This document shows, piece after piece, positions 23,083 to 32,713 of a stretch of DNA of 64,000 nucleotides; the stretch's first letter is position 1; every line of letters starts with the position of its first letter. Made by a program: the position numbers and the translations under genes. Source of the stretch: Suillus spraguei (Eukaryota > Basidiomycota > Agaricomycetes > Boletales > Suillaceae); assembly GCA_016800925.1 (NCBI GenBank), contig JABCPU010000047.1, forward strand, positions 1-64,000, in the 5' to 3' direction. Below the pieces are notes generated by a model that saw only the letters and a list, made by a program, of their open reading frames with translations, was not told where the DNA came from and searched no databases.

Positions 23083-23594
23083 TCACCGGCTTTCAATCAT
23101 CCTGGTTCGCATAGTAACGGGATCGTCGCTCCATTCGCAGTCTTCATCAGCGAAGGATCCACCCATCATGTACTTAGCTTCCTCCAAGCCAGCACGTCGT
23201 TTAGAGTCCCTTCTTTTCTCTGCTCGAATGCGTTCGTCGTCAAGTTGCTTTTCCCAAGCACGAAGTGCGTCGTAAAATCCCTCATCTTTCCAAGTTAATT
23301 CGAAGGGAGGGGGCCCAACTCGGTTAGGGCAGTAGAGGGATAAATGAGTGGGCGACCAATATCTGCAACCTTGCACTGATATTCCGCACAGTTCTTTTGA
23401 CGATGTCCTAGTAATCCACAGACGCGGCATTTCATGTTCTCGTCAGGATTAGAAGAGACTTTGCGTAGGGGAGACGGAGTAATGATGGGTGTAGGACTGA
23501 TGGATCTGGCGTGTTTCTTCCCCTTCTTCTTCGTCATACGTTTTAGGGCAAGAGTGTTCTGCCGCTTAAGTTGTGCCTGCTGAGCGGAAGACAA
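23083..23594 (-). pseudogene. Remnant of the 3' accessory ORF of element 2, CCHC knuckles
   Basis: Two overlapping minus-strand frames (23295-23594, 23083-23430) correspond to the C-terminal third of the ORF at 36522-38018 of element 4. They contain CRVCGLLGHRQKNC, a canonical CX2CX4HX4C knuckle, then YWSPTHLSLYCP from a second Cys/His cluster, then LTWKDEGFYDALRAWEKQL. A deletion joins the middle of the integrase chromodomain (near 23620) to this part, removing about two thirds of the ORF. A one-base break separates the two frames. Confidence 0.65.
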
Positions 23595-23618
23595 TGTGTA
23601 TGCAGAATTGCTTCTATT

Positions 23619-24787
23619 TCATATTCCTTCTTCTTCTTCGATAATGTCAGGTGGTGGTTCCGTAAAGTTCGGGCCGTGTACGTCCGTTTCGCTATAGGAT
23701 GATAAGACAGAAGCGTGGAACGTGGGGTGAATTTCCACTTGCGGGGGAAGTTTGAGTGTGAACGTGATGGGTGATAAGACATCGATGATCGGGAAAGGTC
23801 CGTATCGTTTCGGTGCCAGTTTCCTTGATGGGGAGTTTGAGTCTAAGATTAGCGGCAGATAGCCAAACCTTATCTCCGATCTTCCATGGGATGTACTTAT
23901 CTCCTCGGGATCGTTCGGCCATTTGTGCATTGCAATGTTATGACAGGCGATTGCTTCTTCTCTTATCTTCTGCAGAGATCGTACTCGATCTTCTGCTGCG
24001 GGGACGGATGAATCAGGGATAAGATGGAAGGGCACGTGGTTCGTATCCCATCATCAAAAAAGGGATGTGCATGCACGCATCGTGTTTTCGGTGTTGTGGA
24101 CGAATTCGGCGATTGGTAGTGTTCTACCCAATCTTCAGGGTTGTTACGGCAATAAATGCGAGGTATTTCAAGTTCTTGAGCCTTTCGTTTGACCATCAGT
24201 CTGTGGGTGGTAAGCCGTGGATGGAGCGATGACGTAGTCGAGAAGTCGGGCAAGTTCCTTTGAGAAGCGAGATAGGAATTGCGGTCCTCGATCCGAGATA
24301 ACTTTGTCATGGAGTCCAAATCGTCGGTAAACATGTTTTAAAAATAGCTTGGCCACACCTTCTGACGTGATAGTTTTCAAACAAGGGATAATAATTACCC
24401 CCTTCGTAAGGCCATGGTCTACCACGACCATGATACTGTCAAAGCCTCCAGAGACGGGGAGGTCAGTGATAAGATCAAGAGACCTGGGAGAACGGGCGAA
24501 CAGCCGAGAAGGAATAGGCGCGAGCGGAGGTCGAACGGGATGAGTATCCGCTTTCATTTGCTGACAAAGGGCGCAACCCTCAACGTATTTCCGAATATAA
24601 GAGCCCATTGCAGGCCACCAAGGCTTCCGTTTGACGAGTTCTTCAGTTTTGAATCTACCGGGGTGTCCCGCGGTAGGATGATCATGATACCTTTTCAGGA
24701 TATCGGAGCGATGCGCCGGGGAATATAAGCGCGATTCTTAAAATAGAGGACGTTCTCCTCAATCTTCCAATCAGAAAGTGCCGATTT
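23619..24787 (-). pseudogene. Element 2 integrase, chromodomain truncated
   Basis: Frames 24168-24608, 23963-24334 and 23619-24035. The zinc finger ends in CALCQQMKADTHP; the core has [32 protein letters not shown] and the H-P-Q-T-D-G-Q-T block. The C-terminal region KLAPKRYGPFPIIDVLSP is intact, but the chromodomain that follows in element 4 is cut off after its first residues by the deletion into the 3' ORF. Confidence 0.85.
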
Positions 24788-26456
24788 CATAGGAAGGCAC
24801 ACGCCATCAAGGGCATCAGACCCGTTTTGAAAGACAGGGTCGTCGAGGGGGTCAGAGGATGATAGACATCTTCCAAGTCGGTGTCAATAAGACGAACGAA
24901 TAGAGCGTCAGGGAGGAGGGTCTGGTCCTCGTTATCGTCTTTGCCAGAGTCATAATCAGGCCGGCGGGATAGTGCATCAGGTACTGCTAATTTAGTACCT
25001 GCAACGTGATGCAGTTCGATGTCGTAAATAGACAAAATCAATTGCCAACGTGCTTGGCGACGGGTGAGCTTCTGTGCACTTCTAAAGTACAGAAGGTTCT
25101 TATGGTCGGTGAATACCAGGACGGGGTGTGGGTTTCCTTCGAGATAATGACGCCATTCGTTCAATGCCCGGATCACGGCAAGGAGTTCCCGATCAAAGAT
25201 CTGGTAATTGCGTTCTGCGGGGTTCAAAGACTGTGAAGATATGCACATGGGTGATAAACACCATTCTCATCAGTCTGCAGAGAACTCCGCCAGTTGCTAC
25301 AAGCGAAGCGTCGGTAGCAATGGCAAATTGTCGGGAAGGATCAGGGTTACGGAGTACCGGTTGGGAAGTGAAGCGTCGTTTCAATTCTTCGAAGGTGTCC
25401 ATACATTCGGTTGACCATTCAAAGGCCTTATCTTTCTTTGTCAAATCGATAAGGGGTCTGGCGATGTCAGAATAGTGGGAAATGAACGTGCGGTAGAAGT
25501 TGCAAAAACCGAGGAATGACCGAACATCTTTTACAGATTTCGGGATTGGCCATTCGGAGATTCCCTTGGTCTTGGCGGTGTCCATAGCAACTTGTCCGGG
25601 GCGAATTATCATTCCGAGGTATTCCACTTCTTCTGCATCGAAGGTGCATTTCTCCGGTTTCAAGAACAGGTGTTCTTTTCGTATTTTCATCAAAACTCGT
25701 CTGGTCCGTTCACGGTGTTCTGCCATTGTTGTAGAGAAAATCAGGATATCGTCCATATAGATAACCATCCATCCTTCATTGATTTCTTGTTGAAAGGTGC
25801 GATTCATGTATGCTTGAAAAGTTGCTGGGGAATTGCAGAGGCCAAAGAACATGACGTTCGGTTCAAAGAGGCCAAATTCCGTGGTAAAAGCAGCTTTCCA
25901 CCTATCATCAGGATGGATGCGAATGTTGTTATAACCGGACCGAATATCCATTTTCGTAAAGAACTGTGCGTTATGAAGACGTGCGACAAGGGAAATAGGG
26001 AGTGGGAGCGGTATGCGTTCTTGACTGTCCAATCATTGATGTAGCGATAATCTTGACAGGGACGCAGTTCTCCACTCTTCTTTCCCACAAAGAAGAAGCC
26101 ACTAGCTTGAGGTGACTTCGATTCTGAGATAAAGCCTTTCGCAACGTTTTCATCGATAAACGTTTTGACAGCAGCGCGTTCTTTTTCCGATAGCGGGTAG
26201 ACCTTAGACGTACGAGGATAAAACCGGGTTTGGTGTCGATCCGATGATCGATACCAGGGCGTTCGGGGGTAGTTTGTTCATCCGTCTTTAGCAAAGACGT
26301 CTGCGAAGTCGTGCAAATAATCGGGACCAATTCTTCGAAGGATTTCTTTTTCTTTTCCTTCTCGTCCGTGGCGAATTCCTGAGCTTTGTTACTGTATTTC
26401 GGAGGGAGGGGAATGTGGAGTAGTGGAGGATTGTTCGAGTTGAGAAGTTCCATCAC
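24787..26456 (-). pseudogene. Element 2 reverse transcriptase and RNase H
   Basis: RT N-terminal part in broken frames (25971-26456: [16 protein letters not shown]). The main part is 25193-26032 with [34 protein letters not shown], the catalytic VIYMDDILIFS, KPEKCTFDAEEVEYLGM and SFLGFCNFYRTFI. RNase H is 24787-25248 with [27 protein letters not shown] and the [12 protein letters not shown] end. Breaks near 25240 and 26030 interrupt it. The same protein at 33.9-35.5 kb confirms the reading. Confidence 0.88.
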
Positions 26457-27079
26457 GTGTCAAGGGTGTATCCATGGATACTTCTTCTATGATCCTCATG
26501 CTAATCCCATCGTGTATCGTATTCCACAAGAAATTCTCCATCTCCTAGTTCATAGAGGAAATTTCGCGTACTTCTGGTGCATGCCAGACGTCGTTCATGG
26601 TGTCGAATTGGTCATCATCCTCGGTTGGGATCAACGAGGGCACGGGTTCTCTTTATCGGGGATTTCTTCAATTGAAGCTGAAAGAGTTTTCGGGGGAACG
26701 AAGAACTTGGATAGTTTCGGTACGTTGGTGCTTGCCCTGGAGTTCTTCTTCCGGTTTTCCTTTTCCTTGCTTCTGTTCTTCTATTGGCCGTTGCTCAATA
26801 GGTTCTTGTCCCCGATGCTCGGGTTCGGATTCATTCTTGCGCTTCTCTGCGCGAGGGATCGGTGACACTGCTCGCGGCATTGTACACGTGGAGTGGGTTC
26901 TAGTACGTGGCATTCGTACTTCTGGTTCGGTTTCGGGACTCAATAGGAGGACGATAATGGTTTCGGAAGACGGGAATGTTGCCATTATATGATTGAAAAG
27001 TCGGGCAACCCGTTCTTCTTTCGATCTTCGTCCAGATCGATTTCGATCTCGTCTGATTTCTCTGTCCGTGAAAGGACAA

Positions 27080-27440
27080 GTGTTTCAGCAGCCCAATCTA
27101 TAATTGGGTTCATTGCTCGTAACCAGGAATTCCAAGGAGGATTTGATCTCTCCTTCCTAGTTTGGTGATGTTGAATTTTCCATACATGGTTCGATCGTCA
27201 ATTTTGACCACTAGAGGCAGTAATGCGTGATTGGTCCTCCTTTTATGAGAGTTCCATCTGCCGTTGTAACTCGAAATGGTTCTTGAGTTTTCGTCGTGTG
27301 ATTTGATGGAGTTTCACAAACTCTTCTGAGATGAATGTTCCTGCTGCTCCTGAATCGATAACAGCGGTGGTGTCGACGGATTTAAGCGAGTACGCGAGTA
27401 GGGTGATAGGGACACGAAGTTCTTTTCTTTCACCTACAGC
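27080..27440 (-). pseudogene. Element 2 aspartic protease
   Basis: Minus-strand translation contains TTAVIDSGAAGTFIS, the retropepsin active site with its Asp intact, and about 80 codons later ILLGIPWLRAMNPIIDW, the conserved second half. One frame change lies between. It sits between gag and RT as expected. Confidence 0.75.
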
Positions 27441-27539
27441 GCGTACAAGTCTTAGTAATTACATTAGGAGAAACATACGTCGAGTCTTTTGTTTCTCAAT
27501 CAAAAATCCTCAACAATCCGTCTACGGTTTCTTCATCTC

Positions 27540-28440
27540 TTCTTCCCTTTGACTCGGTTTGTCGGAGCGGGGTCTTCTTCTTTCTTCAGGACAGTTTTGA
27601 ATGCGGTGTCCTGTCTTTCTGCACCGAAGCATTGCCCTTTCTTCATGCATTCGGATCTTTCCATGTCAGAGATTCGATCTACGACCATTGCATTGGAATC
27701 ACGGTTCGGAATGTAACCGTGCATTCCATAGTTCTTCTTCTTCTGTTGTGGAATATGACGGTCCTCATGGCGTTAAGCCGATGATGGGCGTTTCAATAGC
27801 AACGCATTGCAGCACAACATTTCTGAATATTCTCGGAGACATCTCCCGTATTGAAAGCTTTGTGAGGATACCCCAGTTAGACCATCTTGGAAGAACTGGA
27901 TTTCGTCGCGTTATCGGTGATATGAGCCTTGGCTGCAAGTGCTCAAAGTCGGCGACATAGGTGTGAAGATCTCCAGTTCCTTGCTTGAGGTCTCTGAGGC
28001 GTGTGAGCGCGGTCATTCTGGTATCACTGGTTCGAATGCTTCTTTGAAGCTCTTCATAAAATCACCATCGTCCCATAACCAACTTTTTGTCCGAGTGTCG
28101 GTAGATTGGGCGTGTTCAAGGAATTGTTCCTTCCAAGATTGGCATTCTTCTCGGTCATGAAGGATGTTATGTAGATGATCTTCTGTTTGTCGGTGGTGTA
28201 AAGCTTTTCATTGATGTCAAAGTGCAGATTGCACGACTGGATAAACTCGCGGAGAGTTATCACGATCTCCATCAAACCAATCGTTGACCGATCTTGTATT
28301 CGAATCTTTGGTGACGACATGGTTGATGATTCTTCTGATGAGTTATACTTTCTCGTGCCTACACGCGCTGTCTTGCTGTCCGTTAGGGCTTTCTTCTGTC
28401 AGAGGGCTTCTCTTGACAATCTGCTCAGCGTACGCGTACG
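27540..28440 (-). pseudogene. Element 2 gag, fragmented
   Basis: The region between the primer-binding site and the protease. Frame 27765-28016 contains LTRLRDLKQGTGDLHTYVADF, typical of the retrotransposon gag fold (a helix followed by a Y-x-x-x-F/L block). The rest is split among frames by small indels and the exact limits are unclear. No nucleocapsid knuckle was found here. Confidence 0.55.
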
Positions 28441-28505
28441 CTAGTCTACTGATTCTAGTGATCAGGGTTCAGGGTCGAAGACTGGATAGTCGACGATCAA
28501 ATAGA

Positions 28506-28516
28506 ACTTTAATCTT
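28506..28516 (-). promoter_or_regulatory. Self-priming primer-binding site of element 2
   Basis: On the minus strand AAGATTAAAGT lies 1 nt inside the 5' LTR and is perfectly complementary (11 of 11) to ACTTTAATCTT in the LTR (complement at 28781-28791), which starts 34 nt after the first base of TATTTAAG. Confidence 0.75.
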
Positions 28517-28517
28517 T

Positions 28518-28976
28518 TGTTACGAACTGGGGTGGCGTCACCAGCGACAGTGAAAAGACACAGACCGGTCTGCTGGGAGTTCTTTACAATGTTCAAAAGA
28601 GAACAAGGTGAAAGTACAAGGAACGCGTTCCGAGTACGATCAAGGGTTCAGCCTCAAAGACAAGTCTAAGAGGTATCCGCGAGAATAGAGACTAAGGCTA
28701 AGGAGTGCTTAGACTTAGAGACGATTCAAGACGACTTAGGTTGGAGACCTAAGCGAAGGAGATTCCAGGTAAAACCCAGTAAGATTAAAGTAGCGAATCT
28801 ACTACAAGTACACTGTGCTTAAATAGGCCAATTATGTGCGCACAGACCAAGAGAAGTGTGAGAACATAAGTGCGTATCCAAAAGAGGAAGGCAACTATAG
28901 TACAGATGCGTTGAGCATATGAGTCAGAGTCATGTTATGTAATATACACGGTAAATGAGTAAGAAAATGAATAGGG
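28518..28976 (-). repeat. 5' LTR of element 2, outer end missing
   Basis: Same family as 22587-23059 but stops at AATAGGG; the terminal ~18 bp up to TGTAACA are absent and replaced by 14 bp identical to the left flanking DNA (TCCGAGGAAAGATT). Confidence 0.88.
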
Positions 28977-30605
28977 TCCGAGGAAAGATTGATGTCCTTG
29001 ACTTTCCGAGGTTCTGGCCAGTCTATGATAGACTGGATCTTTTCGGACGACATTGTCAAGCCATCCGGAGATAGGAGGTAACCAAGATATTCGACGGAGG
29101 ATGAATGAAATTCGCATTTCTCGGGTTTGGCATATAGTCGGTGTTTACGGAGACGTCGCAAAACTTCTCGGACATGTTCCTTATGACTTGCAAGGTCTTG
29201 GGAATAGATAAGGATGTCATCCAGATATACAACAACACATACGTCCAGCATATCGGAAATACGCTATTGACAAAGCGCTGGAAAGCTGCCGGAGCATTCG
29301 TGAGGCCTTCCGGCATCACCAACCATTCATAGGAGCCATAGCGCGTACGGAAGGAAGTCTTCCACTCGTCTCCTTCTGTTATCCGGACGAGGTGATATGC
29401 AGATCGGAGATCAATTTTGGTATAAACTTTAGCGCGGCTCGGGGAGTCTAGTAGGTCGGCAATGAGGGGTAACGGATATCGGTCCTTCTTGGTGATGTGG
29501 TTAAGGCCGCGGAAATCCACACAAAGGCGGAGGGATCCATCCTTCTTTTTGACAAATAGGACGGGGGCTCCGTGGGGAGAAGATGAGGAACGGAGGAGTC
29601 CGGACGAGATGTTTTCATCAAGGAACTTCCGGAGGGCCTCAAGCTCTACCGGAGAAAGAGAGTATATGGTTCCGAGGGGCGGACTAGCCCCTTCTTCCAA
29701 CTCAATCTTGAGATCGTAGGGTCGATGTGGGGGAAGTTGTCCGGCTTTGCCTTTGTCGAAGACATCCGCGAATTCGTGGTAATCGGAAGGGATTCTGGAG
29801 AGGTCTGGAGGATCGGATGATACGGATGCGGATCGAAGGTTTACTTCGGAGGGACGGAGGTAGATGCTGAACTGAGTAGATCCTTCTAACTTGCAGGCAC
29901 GGCAAAAGGCCACTGCGTTTATCAACGATATGTTAGGGACTGGAGTACCAGCGGAGGGTTCGGATTTGGTCAGAGGCGGAGCCTCTGCCACGGATGGGGT
30001 GCTCTGAGGCGACGGAGATATTGGAGGGGAGGAATCTTCCTTGGGTGGAATACCCGAAGGTAACAGAGGTGTCGGATTGGATTTTCCTGCCATGGACGGT
30101 GTGTCCGGAGGCAGCGGTGATGCGGATGGGGTTAATGGCTCTCCCTGTTCAGTAGTTCGGAACTCGATGCTGCCCAATACCCAGTCAATCAACGGATTGT
30201 GTCGGGTGAGCCAGCTATATCCGAGAACGATATAACATGAGGAATCCAAAGGGGTGACGTAGAACGTGTCGGAAGTGATTACACCGGAGGAGAATCGGAC
30301 GGATAAGTTTATGGCCTCGACAATATTGTTATTGCATGTACCATCAAATAAACGGAGTGGAAGCGGAGGAATCTGATAGGTAGGAATTTTATGTTCTCGG
30401 ACGAAATCAGTGTCTATGAAGCAGTGGGAGGAACCACAGTCTATGAGGGCCGGAAAGTCAGATATATTGGAGAAAGATGGAAGAGAGACATATGGACACA
30501 GAGAGTTCGGATCAGGAAGAGTTACAGCGTTGAGTCGTAGTTCCATTGCACGGGTTGGGCCAACGCGACCCTCATCCCGTACGGAGTCAGGAGGGTCGCG
30601 GACTA
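28977..30605 (-). pseudogene. Element 1 pol, 5' half: protease and reverse transcriptase
   Basis: Frame open from the gag stop through 30546 (first Met) to about 29250, then continuing in another frame (28977-29251). The protease has [14 protein letters not shown] and [20 protein letters not shown] blocks: [48 protein letters not shown], the catalytic [11 protein letters not shown] and [19 protein letters not shown]. One frameshift lies just before the catalytic block near 29250. The reading frame is -1 relative to gag. The C-terminal continuation is across element 2 at 22586. Confidence 0.88.
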
Positions 30606-31895
30606 ATTTTTTGCCTCATCCGAGGCTTCCGGTTCCGTTTCCGGAGTGAGCACAGTGGCGCGGCCTTTGGCAGCGCGCGAAGTGGATTTGGTGCATTCCC
30701 GGGCAGTGTGACCAGGTCCGCCGCAGAACATACAGAGCTTTTTGTCAAAACGTCTCTGACGCTCCTGGGTGGTTAGCTTTCCGTCTGTACCAACAACACT
30801 AGGGAGATCCGAAACTTTCGGGGTAGAGGATGTTGTGGAGTATGTGGGTTTATTGAATCTGGGCGTATCGGATCCGGATGAGTTGGAGTTCGTCCGGTCG
30901 GATGTTGACTGCCTGGGAGGATTGGAAGAGGTGGTTCTACTCTCTCGGGTGACTTCGCCCCTCCGTTCCCAGTAACGGGCGTCGATGGTCTGGGCGAGAG
31001 TCTTGAACTCCGAAAGGGTAGTGGGCTTACCCATGCGACTAATCTCATCTTTGATTCGAGCCGGAAGTCCATTGTAGAATTGGCGTCGTAGGGCTCCGTC
31101 TCCCCATTCGCGTACTTGGGAGGCAAGTCGCTGGAATTCTACAACGTACTTGTTGATGCGTTGTCCGTCACGCATGTGGAGTTGTTCTAACTGCATCTCT
31201 GCGTCTCCAGAGGGATCATGTGGTCCGAAATTGGTTTGGAGCTCGAGCATGAACTCGGAGTAGTCATCCATCCAGTCCGGACGGTCGCTATATCCGTCCG
31301 AAAGGAGGTCCGGTTCAAACCACTCGAGAGCCATACCCTTAAGGTAGGATTGGGCGAAATTGACTTTAGCGCGTCCGGAACGGAAAGCGCTAGGTTTGCT
31401 CTGGAAGTTGAGCTCACATTGGACGAAGAATGCCCGGAGCTTGCGAGGTTCGGACCCATCGAAGGTATCTGGCTCACGGACTTTGACTTTGCTATCATCC
31501 GAGGTGGGGGTGCGACGGCTACTGCGAGCGAGGTGGTTAATGGCTACGGACAGTTGGGCTAGGACCCGGTCCTGAGGGTTTAGGTGGATTTTATCTTCTT
31601 CGTCCTCCAGGTCCTCGTTGTCCGGATCATCAACTTCATCATCTGGTAGGTTACTGCGCAGCTCATCATCAAAGCGAATGGTCGGGCGCGAATTGGAGTC
31701 TGGGTTATCCGGGTTCCGAGTTGGTGTTATCGGATCCGGTCTGACTTGACGGGCGGAGATACTTTGACCTATGTCGCTCATGCTTGCGCGGCGTTGAGAG
31801 AAACTGGTAAATGTTTGGACGATGGGTGTGGGATCTCGTTGGATCGGACCAAGTCCGGCTCCTCGGAGTGTGTTCTGAGCTTTACGGGGAGGCAT
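30603..31895 (-). CDS. Element 1 gag polyprotein, 430 aa, intact
   Basis: Structural protein that packages the element RNA. Starts at 31895 ([14 protein letters not shown]) and is open to the TAG at 30603-30605. An N-terminal acidic disordered region ([18 protein letters not shown]) leads to the retrotransposon-gag domain from about residue 135 ([60 protein letters not shown]). A nucleocapsid knuckle [14 protein letters not shown] lies near residue 395. The ATG is 38 nt beyond the primer-binding site. Pol follows in the -1 frame, and the last codons form a slippery heptamer. Confidence 0.92.
   Translation of the reverse strand: MPPRKAQNTLRGAGLGPIQRDPTPIVQTFTSFSQRRASMSDIGQSISARQVRPDPITPTRNPDNPDSNSRPTIRFDDELRSNLPDDEVDDPDNEDLEDEEDKIHLNPQDRVLAQLSVAINHLARSSRRTPTSDDSKVKVREPDTFDGSEPRKLRAFFVQCELNFQSKPSAFRSGRAKVNFAQSYLKGMALEWFEPDLLSDGYSDRPDWMDDYSEFMLELQTNFGPHDPSGDAEMQLEQLHMRDGQRINKYVVEFQRLASQVREWGDGALRRQFYNGLPARIKDEISRMGKPTTLSEFKTLAQTIDARYWERRGEVTRESRTTSSNPPRQSTSDRTNSNSSGSDTPRFNKPTYSTTSSTPKVSDLPSVVGTDGKLTTQERQRRFDKKLCMFCGGPGHTARECTKSTSRAAKGRATVLTPETEPEASDEAKN
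30606..30612 (-). promoter_or_regulatory. Candidate -1 ribosomal frameshift site between gag and pol
   Basis: Gag ends GCA AAA AAT TAG. A_AAA_AAT fits the X_XXY_YYZ rule and a -1 slip continues as AAA TTA GTC CGC into the open pol frame, bypassing the stop. A downstream pseudoknot was not worked out. Confidence 0.6.
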
Positions 31896-31932
31896 GATAT
31901 GGGATGGTTGCTAAGTTACTCGGAAAGGTTTG

Positions 31933-31943
31933 AGTTCGAATAT
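31933..31943 (-). promoter_or_regulatory. Self-priming primer-binding site of element 1
   Basis: On the minus strand ATATTCGAACT lies 2 nt inside the 5' LTR and is perfectly complementary (11 of 11) to AGTTCGAATAT in the LTR (complement at 32323-32333), which begins 34 nt after the first base of TATATAAA. No TGG, the usual start of a tRNA-type site, is present. Confidence 0.8.
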
Positions 31944-31945
31944 AC

Positions 31946-32713
31946 TGTTAAGACTGTACTCAAGGGTAGAGAGATCCGAAGGGCTTTGGCCTCAGTTCGT
32001 ACACTGTGCCCCTTTCTCGAGTAATGCCCTTTATTTCAGGGAGGAGTTATTCGTCCGAAGACCCGGAAGGGGTTGCGTGACGGATCCGGGTGTCCGAAGG
32101 TGTCGGATATAATACGTCCGAAGGTAATTCGGAACGTAAGGAGAGGAAAGAGATTAAGGCTAGTTTCGGAACGAGTTCCTAACTAGAAACTAACGGAGAT
32201 GGACTATCCGAAGATAGAGTCGGAGGTATGGACTATAGGAGTCAATCCTAAGTCTCGGAAGGTGACTTAAAGCGGAGAGTGGCTTAAGTCCGGAGGAGGC
32301 AGAATGAGTAGAATCTAAGATGATATTCGAACTAAGGTTCTACGGAGATCTACAAGTGGTTTATATACAGTAAGTATCTAAGACGGATAATCAGCAAGTC
32401 CGGGACCGAGGGCTATGTACGAAGTGTAACGGAAGTCTATTAGTTATTGCACAGCGGATCAGTAAGCATGAATCGGAAATGAACACAGGAAACGGATCAG
32501 TAACACAGGACGGAAATATAAACAGCCGGAGTACCGGTAGTAGGAGAAATGACAAAGGAGATAGACGCAGATGTTCACCAGGGAGTTAAGGTGCGAGAAG
32601 TGAGTACATTCGGATGGGTGGTCCGGACAGGATCTGTGGACCGGACGGATATGGAAACGATCGGATCTGGACGGATATGATCGGATCTGAGATTGGAAGT
32701 ATGGTATATGACA
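31946..32713 (-). repeat. 5' LTR of element 1, with promoter
   Basis: TGTCATATACC to TCTTAACA on the minus strand. The TATATAAA box is at plus 32360-32367 (reverse). The presumed transcript start is the 11-mer used for self-priming. Confidence 0.95.

Larger units (their letters stand above)
22587..28976 (-). mobile_element. Element 2: Ty3/Gypsy chromovirus nested in element 1
   Basis: Minus-strand element inserted into the element 1 pol, in the codons for the IQSFLGFANFY block. The LTRs are family 2 (22587-23059 and 28518-28976). The site GATGT lies before the left LTR (22582-22586) and again at 28991-28995, but the right LTR lacks its last ~18 bp and is followed by a copy of the left flank instead. 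Internal order in its direction: gag, protease, RT, RNase H, integrase, a truncated chromodomain fused by deletion to the remains of a 3' ORF, polypurine tract. Several one-base frame breaks. Confidence 0.92.
18369..32713 (-). mobile_element. Element 1: young 14.3 kb composite Ty3/Gypsy chromovirus
   Basis: Minus-strand element with LTRs of 768 and 769 bp that differ by one substitution (position 18498) and one A in a homopolymer, so insertion was recent. Order in its own direction: 5' LTR, primer-binding site, gag, a -1 slippery heptamer, protease-RT, an inserted element 2, RNase H-integrase-chromodomain, an antisense ORF, polypurine tract, 3' LTR. Without element 2 it would be about 7.95 kb. 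The outer flanks (CTAAG and CTAGT) share only CTA, so a perfect 5-bp target duplication is not seen. Confidence 0.93.
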
